From Amoebophrya sp. A120 (lineage: Eukaryota > Sar > Dinophyceae > Syndiniales > Amoebophryaceae), in the NCBI GenBank assembly GCA_905178155.1, contig CAJINV010000003.1, positions 4,871,863-4,935,862 on the forward strand: a stretch of 64,000 nucleotides of DNA, in the 5' to 3' direction. The notes beneath the pieces are model-generated. The model was not told where the DNA came from, did not search any database, and saw only the letters and a program-made list of their open reading frames with translations. The translations under genes and the position numbers were made by a program. This document shows, one piece after another, positions 55,135 to 64,000 of this stretch (positions within the stretch are counted from its first letter, which is position 1; the number at the start of each line of letters is the position of its first letter).

Positions 55135-55810
55135 CTAAACTAGACTCTTCAAGTAATTCCGCCAGCCGCCGAAGTGAGAGATGTGGCGAGCCTTTTTTGC
55201 GATCACGTTGTACTCGTCGGTGCGAAACCCATGAAGAATTTCTCCGGTCTCGAGCTCGATGCATCATACAGAAAAAAGCTAGCAGACCACACCGGTACGG
55301 CAAAAAAAGTCGACCGAAAAATCTGCCACGGGCGGTGCGCCTATAGTGTGCTTGTTCATATACGCACTGCCTTTGCAGAAGCAGATTTTCATTTTTTTGC
55401 GTGTTTATTTTTGCATCTTCACAAATGTGACCTGCTAGGGGCTTTCTCCTGTGGGATATGATGTGACCAATACTAAGCGGCGGCGGGACCATGGCGAGGA
55501 ACCGACCCGCTTCTGCGACGGGAACATTCCAGACCTCGACGGTTAGCTGCGCGGCCTCCTTCTCGGACGGATTCACCTGGATCAGACCTGGCTTCTTCTC
55601 ACTTTCAAACGCATACAGCTGATACTTTTTGGCCGTCTGTGCCTCTTTCACAAACACCGCCCTGCGGTCTTGTAGTTGCCAATTCAACGGAAGGCCGCGC
55701 ATGTGTGCACCCACCGCAACCATGGGTAGGTACTCTGGATCCTTTGCTTTCGGCGAGGCCTGAAAGAAACTGGCTACTCCGTCAAAACACCTCGCGCAAG
55801 TACCTTCCAT
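55135..55810 (-). CDS. Stand-alone allophanate hydrolase C-terminal domain (157 aa)
   Basis: Exons at 55810-55460 and 55257-55135 (158 codons). The start is the ATG at 55810. The sequence follows the C-terminal domain of AtzF/DUR1 allophanate hydrolase: MVAVGAHMRGLPLNWQLQDR, FVKEAQTAKKYQLYAFES, KPGLIQV, LTVEVWNVPVAEAGRFLAMVPPPLSIGHIELETGEILHGF and HISHFGGWRNYLKSLV. In known enzymes this domain is fused to the amidase domain and completes breakdown of the amidase product. Here the amidase, in the next gene downstream, lacks it. The two genes therefore look like halves of one activity. The single intron is non-canonical. Frames upstream (56171-55863, 56296) might be 5' exons of this or a separate gene. 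Confidence 0.82.
55258..55459 (-). mobile_element. Introner-type intron 3 (202 bp)
   Basis: Flanked by a 4-bp CATC direct repeat on the minus strand. The ends form an imperfect inverted repeat of about 25 bp with the shared core ACAGRARAAAG...TAGCAG. Removal gives SIGHIELETGEILHGF. GT-AG alternatives do not keep frame (the only nearby GT is phase 1 and the nearest AG acceptors need phase 0). Confidence 0.75.
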
Positions 55811-55862
55811 GATTTTTCTATAGCGTCCCTTTCTCAAAAGCTTAAACTGCGTACCAGTCTGC

Positions 55863-56300
55863 TTAAAACATCGATTCGTCGTATCTACAGATGGGATTCA
55901 TGGCGTAAATCTGAATACGAAGATGAACAGTACACCTACACAGGAACCATAAAATAAAGCGCAACAGTTCACACGTCGAATCGTTACGATAGCATGACCT
56001 TGTGACAACATTCTTGTCAGTCAGAGCAAATTCTCGAGCTAGATCTTCCAGATCTTCATTGCAATCAGGCCACAAACCGATCATGTTCTCATCGAAAAAG
56101 TACTCGTTGCCGTGTTTGAGACTTTTTGCCGTGAACCCGAACTCTGTCCTGGTGGCTCTGCGTCTCTCCAAGACGCAGTGCGTTCCAACTTTTCGCCGCT
56201 TGCTACACGATCAGTGAATGTTGATCTAAACCAGACCAGTAGGCTGATTAAACGGAGAAAAATACTTTCTTTTTCTTTTCGTTTTCCATGACTCACGTGC
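55863..56300 (-). CDS. Possible small two-exon gene (partial, uncertain)
   Basis: A frame with coding character reads RRKVGTHCVLERRRATRTEFGFTAK..., continuing NEYFFDENMIGLWPDCNEDLEDLAREFALTDKN. It follows an AG near 56200 and has no own ATG. A short upstream frame near 56280 (MENEKKKK followed by GTATTT) could be its first exon. The end is unresolved: it may stop near 55863 or splice onward. No family recognised. Confidence 0.35.
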
Positions 56301-57731
56301 TCACAACTACGGTCACAGTCATCAGATTCGGAGGGAGTACTCCATTGCCCTCATCACCATCATCATCATCATCATCATCCATCCTGCGTGGGGGCTTAAA
56401 TCGATACTGCGTCAGCCAGAGCACTCGAGGTTTGTCGTATTTCGATTTTTTCGGCTTCATCACCAGTACCGCTAAACAAAATGCTCATCCAAATCCAAGC
56501 TCCTTCAGCATAGCTTCAACGTTCTGCCTCCAGTCTTCGACGTTGCCTCCAGGTTCGACATCAGTATCAACCGGAAAAGCACTAAACCCCTACTCCATTA
56601 TACTAAGATTAGAGTGATCTCGCGTCTTTTTTTCATCATTTCACAGGGGATGCATATGCTCAGGCCGGCAGCATAGCAACTGTTCTGGTCATCATACAAT
56701 CCTTAGAGCATCGCCTTGTTCACGTTGTGATGCAAATCACGCCTAGACGCGTTGACAAAGCGCAGCCGAAGGTAGCACAGCCAACCACATCCGCAGCCCC
56801 CGTAATTGTGAAATAGTACCATCGAAATCGAGTGCGAGTAGTACTACAGATAATTCACATATAATGAGGGAGCAGAGTCAGGCGCTTCGTGATAATTCGC
56901 GAACCCTGCAGCACCAAGGCCACCATCGTCGTGGTGGCGAAGCGACGGGGCAGCAGGCTGCAAGCCTACCCGCACGGTCTCCTTTTTTTTGTTGCTCCGC
57001 CTTCCCGGTTCGTTTCGCGGGAGATTTAAAAACGAAAAGTCTTGCCGCCCTCTGATTTCTCTTTATATCAATTTATGGAACAACGACGCAAAGCATCATC
57101 GAGTGTACTGCGTAAGTACCTGCGAGACGCCCCGGCAGTTTTATTGTCCATCCAGAAAATGCAAATCAATGCTGCTCCACAATCACAACTATGATTCCGC
57201 CAAGCATGCAAGAGGATGCGCCGCGATTCGAATTACTGTATATGAGGCTTGGGAAATCCGAGGCGGGCGAGCGAAAATTCGACTGCCTTGCATAACGGTT
57301 GTAAAGTCAAAACGTATTTGTCCGTCAGCATTCCCCTGCGGGAACCTTTCTCAATTTGAAAACACCTCGAGCCCAACAAGAAAACAGCAAAACACTGGGA
57401 GGTAAGCATATACTTACGCTTCTGTTCTTATGGTTCTTTCACAGATCATTATCATCCCATGCCACGCACGTGCACCAAGTTACAGGTACTGTGCCAGGCC
57501 CAGGCATTGGCCTACGCCTAGCTTGGCGTGTGCGCCTGCATTAAATTAAGACCTTCTGCTTGTACCGCATCTCTTTGAGTTGAATTTTCGTATGCAAGGA
57601 GTGGCCGCTGATACGTATGCGCGCATTCTCTCCGTTTAGGGCCTGAACAACTGAGTATGCGCGCGCGACGAGCATCATCCAGACACAACGCGCGGAACCA
57701 TACTGTTTTCTTGGAAGTGTTTGAGAGTGTT
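56301..57731. other. Region with only fragments of coding character
   Basis: A minus-strand stretch near 56595-56505 after a TTTAG acceptor reads PVDTDVEPGGNVEDWRQNVE and stops shortly after; it may be a final exon of an unseen gene. A (CAT/ATC)n microsatellite lies at about 56358-56381. The remaining sequence to 57.7 kb gave no supportable gene. Confidence 0.4.
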
Positions 57732-58163
57732 TCAAATATCATAATTTAGGGGCACGCCCTCCCCGCCAGGATTGGGAGGCTCTGTGGTTTTCGACGCGAT
57801 AGCAGGATTCACGATAACACCACGGCCACCAACGGAAGCGCCTACACCCGGCACTGCTTCCTGATTTGTTGCTACATTCTCTTCGTTTGTCCGGGGCGGG
57901 GCCTGCGCAGGTGCAGTTTCTTTTCCTTGTTTTTTGAGAATTGCCTGCAGCCTCTTCGCGCGTCCGGTCCTCCTCTCGAGTTCGGCGCGAGCCCTCCTGG
58001 CCCTCTCCCGATTATAAAACAGGTCTCGCCTCTCCATCTTCCGTTTGATCGCTGCAGCGCGGCGCGCACGCTCCGTGTCCCTGCACATGGCGATCAGAAG
58101 TCCTGCAACCACAACCGCCGCGACGCTGAGAACTCTATCACGGAGAAAAATGCACGAACCCAA
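57732..58163 (-). CDS. Small basic protein with one membrane segment (partial 5' end)
   Basis: The open frame has one hydrophobic segment (VLSVAAVVVAGLLIAM), then a strongly basic helix (RARRAAAIKRKMERRDLFYNRERARRARAELERR) and a Pro/Gly-rich tail. The first in-frame codon here is TTG, and the frame is open further upstream to an AG near 58189, so the real start is probably on an upstream exon. The composition resembles single-pass anchors with a cytosolic coiled region. No family recognised. Confidence 0.45.
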   Translation of the reverse strand: MGSCIFLRDRVLSVAAVVVAGLLIAMCRDTERARRAAAIKRKMERRDLFYNRERARRARAELERRTGRAKRLQAILKKQGKETAPAQAPPRTNEENVATNQEAVPGVGASVGGRGVIVNPAIASKTTEPPNPGGEGVPLNYDI

Positions 58164-58457
58164 ACGTTTCAGCGCAGCATTTCTGATTTTACAAGACGTT
58201 CATGATGTACTCTTGCTTTAGCCTTCGCTACAATTGCACGCGACTGAGTAAGTACTAGAATGATTGCGGGACAAGCCACAGTTCGTATGCAGATACACTC
58301 TGAGGCGTTCTCACATGTGTAGTTGCTCGCCTTGCATGTCATTCTCTTTCTCAATCTATCAATCCAATACAAAAAATGCCGGCAGCTTGACACGACAGCA
58401 AAATCATCTTGGTTTGAGCGTACAAGGCTACGCACCGAGGGCGTGACTTTCATTCTT

Positions 58458-59186
58458 TCATCTTCTCGGATAAATCGCGACCAAGACGATAGACGCCAGC
58501 TTCTGCGGTTCGCGGTTATCTTCTGTGCAGCATCCCTTGTCTACTTGGTCGCTGGAAAGCCGGCCGGAGAAGACAGGCGGTAGTCGAGCAGTCCTCTCAC
58601 CGGCGTCACGCGCAGCGGACGAGTCCTGTGCTGCTACTGGTTTGGGAACAACGGCTGCGCTACCGGGATGTGCTTGTCTCACGGCCAGTGATTCATGCGT
58701 TGGCAACGCATGATCTGTCTTTTCCTGGCGTTTTTTTCCGGTTGCCGCATGATCTGTCTTTTCTCCGGTTGCCGCTGTCTTTTCCTGGCGACCCATCCTG
58801 ATCCACCCGACCTCTTCGGGTGGCGGGAACGCGTCCAGAAAGTAAGACACCACCGCACGGATCGTGTGCCACCCGCGTGACAGCGTGACTTCAACTTGAG
58901 CTCGGCGAAGGTGCGGATTATTGCAGCTTAAATGACTGAGAATCTCCTCCATTATTGCTCCAAGCGAGTGGCCGTCTGCCTGTTTCGTGTCTAGTTCCCG
59001 ATCGTAATAAAACCCTGCTGCGCTAGGTCCGATGCGAAAAGAAAACCACGTTTCACGTGCGTGTGCGGGGCCTTGGTCGCTTTCATGTATTCCTACCTCT
59101 CGCATCTCTTTGTCAGCAATGCCCTGCAGTTTCTCGAGAAACTTTGCCATCTCCCAAAGCAACGTCCCGTGCAAAGACCCTCCCAT
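58458..59186 (-). CDS. Hypothetical protein, probably 3' part of a longer gene
   Basis: The frame reads LEKLQGIADKEMREVGIHES, then an ordered region (ETWFSFRIGPSAAGFYYDRE ... LRRAQVEVTLSRGWHTIRAV) and a low-complexity section with a repeated QEKTDHA/TGKK element near 58690-58790. The ordered part has coding character, but I cannot fix the start. It may be joined by splicing to the frame at 59403-60452. Confidence 0.4.
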   Translation of the reverse strand: MGGSLHGTLLWEMAKFLEKLQGIADKEMREVGIHESDQGPAHARETWFSFRIGPSAAGFYYDRELDTKQADGHSLGAIMEEILSHLSCNNPHLRRAQVEVTLSRGWHTIRAVVSYFLDAFPPPEEVGWIRMGRQEKTAATGEKTDHAATGKKRQEKTDHALPTHESLAVRQAHPGSAAVVPKPVAAQDSSAARDAGERTARLPPVFSGRLSSDQVDKGCCTEDNREPQKLASIVLVAIYPRR

Positions 59187-59402
59187 CCCAAAAAAGAAAC
59201 CCGGATGTTGGTCCCCGGCTTGCGTACATCCAGCTTACTTGATGCACATGCTAGGGCGAAAGACCTTTGATTCTCAGCCAAATGCGTAGTGTTCCAATCC
59301 GGGATCATGTCTGAGTGGGAATTTAACGCGAAGCCAACCGCTGGATGCAAGGACAAATTGAGTACGCGCAGAAATTTCCTCTCAAAAAAGAAGTGTAGTA
59401 CG

Positions 59403-60452
59403 TTAGAAACTTTCTAGGTGACGGGAATCATTTTCTGAGTGGGCTTGCTTACGCGGAATATTCAACAGAGACTCCTGGTGCAGCTCGTCGACGCCATGGT
59501 GTGGCAGGAGCGCCCTATCTTGCAGCGACAGAGCGAGATATCGACGGTAGTAGTCATGATTGAGAGAGACAAACGTAGAGTCAGAGGACTGAATCGGATC
59601 ACGCCCACCTCTGGGACTCACTGCCCCTGGCAGTCCGGAATCCAGTTCGCGATGGTACTTTCGGAGAAAATTTTGTTCGCCGCTTGCAGCAAATCCATTT
59701 CCATCCAATGTAGCCAGTTGCACATGAATACGATCAAGCGGCGGTTCGCAGTGCAGACCTGGAAAGTCACCCACACGATATTCGGCGATATCTGTAGATA
59801 GCGGAGCCCACGGGCCGTACTTTTCTTCCAGTCTATCGACTTTCGCTTGAACTGCGTCCGCGTCTAAAGGAGACAACAAGCACCGACGCATGGGACCGCG
59901 TCCTTCTATCAGCGGATGCGTCGTGCGCGAACCTGGTGTGACGATGCTCAGTCGGTAGGCAGCGACGGCCATGAAATCAAGAAACCGGCGGCGACCATGC
60001 ATGAAATACGCACCCGCTAGCGCCGCACGTAAGGCAATCCCAGTCAGGGCGTCAGGAGTGTGTTGTGGCTGCACACCATCGGAACAAAACCACACGGTCC
60101 AATTCTTGATAAAGGATGCCCGGACTTTATCGGAGTTGCCTTTCCTTGGCATGAAGGTGGACGACAAGATCCGTAAGAAAACAAGCACATCCTGCCGCAT
60201 CGAGGGTTCGACCGTCAAGGCTGCACTATTAGCATCTTTCCTTTCTTTTTGATGAGTTTCAAACATTGCGTTTTCGCTGCGAAGAAAGTGAAGATGAAGA
60301 ATGTAATGGTAATCGACAGAGCTTGCAGCAAATTCAAAAAGAGCAGGATTTCTCCGCATAAAAAGCCACAAAAATCCCGTTTTCGGGATCCATTGGTCAG
60401 TTAATGGCATCAGGCACAGCAGCAAGGTCTCCAGAATCGCCTTGGTACTCAT
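59403..60452 (-). CDS. Hypothetical protein (about 349 aa, possibly longer)
   Basis: The first in-frame ATG is 60452 (MSTKAILETLLLCLMPLTDQW). The same frame stays open and coding-like upstream to a TTTTAG at about 60633, so an upstream exon is likely. The product is mixed helical with a hydrophobic region near the N-terminus and motifs such as RFLDFMAVAAYRLSIVTPGS and EYRVGDFPGLHCEPPLDRIH. Not recognised. Confidence 0.5.
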   Translation of the reverse strand: MSTKAILETLLLCLMPLTDQWIPKTGFLWLFMRRNPALFEFAASSVDYHYILHLHFLRSENAMFETHQKERKDANSAALTVEPSMRQDVLVFLRILSSTFMPRKGNSDKVRASFIKNWTVWFCSDGVQPQHTPDALTGIALRAALAGAYFMHGRRRFLDFMAVAAYRLSIVTPGSRTTHPLIEGRGPMRRCLLSPLDADAVQAKVDRLEEKYGPWAPLSTDIAEYRVGDFPGLHCEPPLDRIHVQLATLDGNGFAASGEQNFLRKYHRELDSGLPGAVSPRGGRDPIQSSDSTFVSLNHDYYRRYLALSLQDRALLPHHGVDELHQESLLNIPRKQAHSENDSRHLESF

Positions 60453-60606
60453 ACCCCAACGCACTGCCGCAAAGTCGTGCAGTTGAGAAATCTCGCGATC
60501 TACTGCACTCCACGAAAAATCGTGCTGAGCAAGGCTCTGAAGGTTCGCATAAAGGATTGATTCGGCGGGTTCGAATTCGAAAGTCGTGAATGCGCGTTTC
60601 CGTGTA

Positions 60607-60740
60607 TCAGAATGAAAGACGTGTCCTCCCCACTAAAAGGCATCGCGGGCGAAGCTTTTTGTCGCGTTCAATATCGCGGAACTCATTTTGCAGATTAGCG
60701 TGCTTGCGGGGAATCGCCGACCCAGAAGATCCGTGAAGAT
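60607..60740 (-). CDS. Possible terminal exon of another gene
   Basis: After a TTGTTTCAG acceptor the frame reads LHGSSGSAIPRKHANLQNEF, continues with basic residues and stops in TGA at 60607-60609. It overlaps, in a different frame, the upstream extension of the 59403-60452 gene. Either two transcripts overlap here or one model is wrong. Confidence 0.3.
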
Positions 60741-61186
60741 CTGAAACAAGAACGAATCCCCCTTTTACTTGCCAAGAAAGATCTTTGAGGTACTGACTAT
60801 GCTATTACTTGGTTACTACGTCCCTAATGGCATCATGCCTTCCGAGTTCATCTTCTCTGGATGCAGTGATTGGGACCAAGCGAATCCCTGGCTGTGCCAC
60901 GGGGCACAAAATTAGTTTTCCTGAATGGTCATGGACCTAAAGGGAGACTTGGAGTTGTTGACAAAGGAAGGAAGGAATTCAATTCCGGCGGCGTTGTCTC
61001 TCACCAGGAACCTCGCTAGACAGACGTGGAATATCAGCGAATCACGAACTGGCATCCGACTAGTGCAAGGCAGTGCGGACGTCCCCAGGCATGAGAACAA
61101 GGACAAGGCTGGTGCCCCATGGCCTAAATGACAAACTGAACGGAACGGAAACTAGGCCGGGCGGCGTACTAGTTGCCTCTTACCTA
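60741..61186. other. Intergenic region with a short open frame
   Basis: A minus-strand frame near 61106-60912 (MPVRDSLIFHVCLARFLVRD...) has a hydrophobic start and stops at 60912. It is too short and isolated to call with confidence. Confidence 0.35.
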
Positions 61187-62920
61187 CTAATCTTCACATC
61201 TGACAAAAGTGATAGCACCACTTTGACACCGGCGAGCGCGCGCCTTTATGTGGAAATACGCCGAAAGGATTTTGCATCGATACAGGTCTTGCCAGACGAG
61301 ATGCTCGCGGCGGGCATCAGGCCGTACTACTTGCAAAGAAGAGGGCACAGTGTCACGGGTCTCCTTTTCTTCTCCCGTTACGCTTTGGACCTCCAGCGAC
61401 CTGACTGCAAGCTGGCGCGCGCGTAGTCGCGACCCACGAAAAAGGAGCAAGTCGAATGAGGTTCTCCCATCGAAGGTTAGCAGCTGCGCGCGCCGGTAGA
61501 AGATACGTCCTTGCTCTTCTTTTTCCACTTCCTTTTCAACAGTTTCAAACGCAGTATCGTACTCGAACGAGATCGAGAGCTTTACCAACACCAGGTTAGG
61601 TTCTTCAGATGTCAGACTTGTCGCCCCGTGATGCCTCTCCCAGACTTCGTCTGGAACTTCGTCCAGCAGTTTAGCCAAGGTAAGCTCGCCGAAAGGAGAG
61701 CCCGTCTTCCCTGCTGCTCTACTAAATCCTTCTAAAGAAGGAAGGCTGCTGGCTTGTTCCTCGTCCCACTTTTTCTCTAACAACGTTATTGTAGTATCCA
61801 TTTCTGGTTTTGCGCCAGAAGTGGTACTGAAGTTTGAAGACGTAAACTCGCTTTCGTCTACGGTGCCATCCCGCGAGCTCGTGCGGAGCCACAAACGACA
61901 ATCATGAAAGCCTTCGCCACGAGGCCGGCTATTCGACTTGATTCCGCCTGGCCTTTCCTGTGGGGGCACGCCCGTTCGTTCGAGTGGAGGAACACCAGCG
62001 TGCGTGTATCTCCAACTGCGTACATCCCCGCCTGCGCGCAAGCTCCCCGCGAACCAAGAGTCCTCGTTTGCAAGAAAACTCTCGTCACCTCCACGCACAA
62101 GCGATCCTATGGCTCGTAGGTATTCGAGCGGATAATCATGAGCAATCCACTGCGCAGCGCGTTCGAAGAAGCTGGATATCTTCACGTCTTCGCTCGTTGT
62201 GTTCGATACTCTTCTAGGAAGCGGCACTGGAAAAAGTTTGTCTCTTTCAGTGCCCGGGCCTCCGCCAGAAGAGTTATTTGCCTCGCTTATTTTGTGAGGG
62301 ACAGCAAAATCTAGCTGCTCCAGGGTCGTTCGAACAGCGACACGTGGCTCTAGACGCATGGATCTCCACCTCCCCCAATCCGGATCCGGATCCCAGTAGT
62401 GAGCAACGCGATCCGCGAAGCCCCACCGCAATGCGCTTGTACCAAGTGGCAGTGCAACTAACGGTAGGCTGGCCGGTTCGAAATGAGGTTTCAGCTGCAA
62501 TTGTAAGAGACTCATGAAATTCCCCTGCACCCGTTCAATTTTCATGTCATGCTCGGCTTCGTAGGTCGTCCCCCAAGGTATAACGCTGCTCGGGTCGAAC
62601 CCCGAACGCAATAAGACATCAATGTCCGTGATTCGTTCAAGCTCTTCCGCAAACAGCGACGCTGGGTGTTGCGTAGACGTCGCGTCGACCCCGCCGGTGC
62701 TGGTGGCAGTGCCGACGTACTGCGTTGGAGCACCCTGCTGCTGGTCGTAAGCGTCACTGTTCTCATACTCTTCATCCTGCGGACCACCTTGCACTTCTGC
62801 GATTGATGTCTTCTGCGTCCCGCTCTCTTTATATCGGAGTGATATGGCTCGTGCGGCTTGCAGCAAGGAGTCGGTCGCACTCGTGGTGCAGAAGAAAAGC
62901 CAGATCATCCGCGCGGTCAT
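61187..62920 (-). CDS. Secreted hypothetical protein (577 aa)
   Basis: Single exon from ATG 62920. The N-terminus MTARMIWLFFCTTSATDSLLQAARA is a plausible signal peptide. It is followed by an acidic Gln/Gly/Thr-rich stretch, an ordered central region (YWDPDPDWGRWRSMRLEPRV; AAQWIAHDYPLEYLRAIGSL) and a C-terminal beta/charged region (VLVKLSISFEYDTAFETVEK; TFDGRTSFDLLLFRGSRLRA). No recognised domain. The signal peptide suggests export; in a parasite such genes are candidate effectors, which is speculation here. Confidence 0.7.
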   Translation of the reverse strand: MTARMIWLFFCTTSATDSLLQAARAISLRYKESGTQKTSIAEVQGGPQDEEYENSDAYDQQQGAPTQYVGTATSTGGVDATSTQHPASLFAEELERITDIDVLLRSGFDPSSVIPWGTTYEAEHDMKIERVQGNFMSLLQLQLKPHFEPASLPLVALPLGTSALRWGFADRVAHYWDPDPDWGRWRSMRLEPRVAVRTTLEQLDFAVPHKISEANNSSGGGPGTERDKLFPVPLPRRVSNTTSEDVKISSFFERAAQWIAHDYPLEYLRAIGSLVRGGDESFLANEDSWFAGSLRAGGDVRSWRYTHAGVPPLERTGVPPQERPGGIKSNSRPRGEGFHDCRLWLRTSSRDGTVDESEFTSSNFSTTSGAKPEMDTTITLLEKKWDEEQASSLPSLEGFSRAAGKTGSPFGELTLAKLLDEVPDEVWERHHGATSLTSEEPNLVLVKLSISFEYDTAFETVEKEVEKEEQGRIFYRRAQLLTFDGRTSFDLLLFRGSRLRARQLAVRSLEVQSVTGEEKETRDTVPSSLQVVRPDARREHLVWQDLYRCKILSAYFHIKARARRCQSGAITFVRCED

Positions 62921-63002
62921 TTCTTCGGATCGGTCAAAGATAGCCGCGGAGAAACATCATGAACAAACTGGCACCTGGTGTAGTGACGCGGACAGGGCTG
63001 CT

Positions 63003-63078
63003 GCCGAGAGGCAAACCGTTCGTCTCCGCACAGGTTTGCCTCGGCGGTGTCGAACCCCTCGACGGGGTTCGACACCGC
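63003..63078. repeat. Two adjacent hairpins
   Basis: The first spans 63003-63045 (8 bp plus 5 bp stem with a 2-nt bulge and a 15-nt loop). The second spans 63044-63078, a perfect 15-bp stem with a 5-nt loop (arm GCGGTGTCGAACCCC). They lie about 100 bp upstream of the ATG of the 577-aa gene, in its 5' flank. No tRNA-like fold results. Confidence 0.8.
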
Positions 63079-64000
63079 TCTGCTAACACGGAGGCTCGGC
63101 CCGTGCCGATTCCCGTAGGAACTTGTTGGACTAAAGCCTCGCAAGCATGATGTATAGCCGAGTTTCCGTGCGGTCCAGTTTCATCTTTCTATACTAAGCA
63201 TAAAAGACACAGTCTGTCATGGATGATAAACTAAAAAAAAGAAGAAAGATCATATCGATCCCGGCAATAATTTGCAAAATGCCGATGTTGCAACAAAAAT
63301 GAAGATAAACATAAATTTATGGGATGTTGGTTGGATGTTCCTGGAAAATTTCTTGATGCAATGGTACAGCACGCGTCCATGAAATATTAACAAAGCTCTG
63401 TAAAAGCCGCATCGCATTCGGAAGCCGACATCCATGTGAATCAAATTAGGCAAGAGCATGAGTATCACAACCCGATGAAAGCCGCACCGGCAAGAGGAAC
63501 CGAGAAAAAAGGCATCAATCCGCATGTATCATGATATTCGAATGTATAACGATTTAGATTTTCTTGATGTTGCATTGAGCCGTACAAAAAACACCGATGG
63601 AATACGAGATCTGCAGCAGCTGGAATCCGGCAGATGCCGATTCATCAGATGCACCAGACCGCGACCGATTGATACACACTTTGACTGTCTGCAGGCACTT
63701 CTCCTGAAACGAACCTGTATCTGGTGGACCGATTGAATATTTTCTGAGATTCACAGGCAAAAAAGCAGAATCTTCACTGGGTCGTGCCGACAATTTCACT
63801 GCCTTCCGCGATGGGCAGATGGATTGCTTTGGAGCATCCCCCAAAGACAAACCGATTCTTGTTGGTTGGCCAATTTTCAACCGAATAATTCATACATTCC
63901 AGGACACTATCTGATGTCGCTCGGCGCACACGAGACCATGAACAAAGACCGACAAGAACGAAAGAGAACAGAATAATGGAACAAACACCATGTAAAATCG
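63079..64000. other. Window end, no confident gene
   Basis: A minus-strand frame at 63525-63250 opens with ATG and has hydrophobic stretches (VVILMLLPNLIHMDVGF), and another at 63880-63554 starts on a non-ATG codon. Neither shows convincing coding character. AT-rich sequence. Confidence 0.4.

Noticed and set aside
1666-62920. Homology among the secreted proteins at 1666-4452 and 61187-62920
   Set aside because: Both have signal peptides and a similar size class, but by eye I found no alignable block beyond short chance matches.
63003-63078. tRNA or tRNA-like gene
   Set aside because: The GGGGTTCGACACC segment recalls a B-box, but the paired arms form two simple hairpins and no cloverleaf can be drawn.

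Overview
This looks like nuclear DNA of a dinoflagellate-lineage alveolate. Every gene I can support lies on the minus strand across about 63 kb. Genes are compact, often with one very long exon, and are separated by roughly 0.3-1.6 kb. Most introns are short (about 60-260 bp) and GT-AG, but at least five are not. Four of those five have inverted-repeat ends, and three of them are flanked by short target-site-like direct repeats. Co-directional genes combined with repeat-bounded 'introner' introns that lack an AG acceptor point to a Syndiniales/Amoebophrya-like parasite. The lineage call is inference; nothing in the window names a species. Layout, in window coordinates (genes read right to left): 0.1-1.25 kb is three tandem-repeat arrays inside a pair of identical 47-bp direct repeats. 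1.7-6.6 kb holds a large secreted protein and a Ser-rich protein. 7.7-11.5 kb is a seven-exon gene for an unrecognised, possibly myristoylated protein. 12.4-13.9 kb is a five-exon BLUF/TEX47-like gene. 14.5-25.3 kb holds conserved housekeeping-type genes: a TRMT11-like tRNA methyltransferase, an ankyrin protein, a glycerate-kinase-like P-loop kinase, ribosomal protein eS25, a Lys/Ala-rich protein and an Mss51-C-like protein. 25.6-31.8 kb holds an EF-hand/coiled-coil protein, an organellar uS2-like protein and an unrecognised coiled-coil protein. 32.6-43.2 kb is one giant gene (about 3,200 aa) with six copies of a novel Cys-rich repeat followed by lectin-like beta modules. 43.8-46.0 kb is a membrane-anchored QSOX/Erv-like sulfhydryl oxidase. 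47.6-55.8 kb is a urea-degradation pair. 56-63 kb holds further hypothetical, partly secreted, proteins. The clearest functional unit is the urea pair. One gene encodes a 1,912-aa urea carboxylase fused to the allophanate hydrolase amidase domain, in carboxylase-first order, which is the reverse of the fungal DUR1,2 fusion. The C-terminal domain of allophanate hydrolase is missing from that fusion and is encoded alone by the gene immediately upstream. Three of the introner-type introns sit in these two genes. Exon joins were derived by hand from reading frame, phase and family alignment, and need transcript confirmation.
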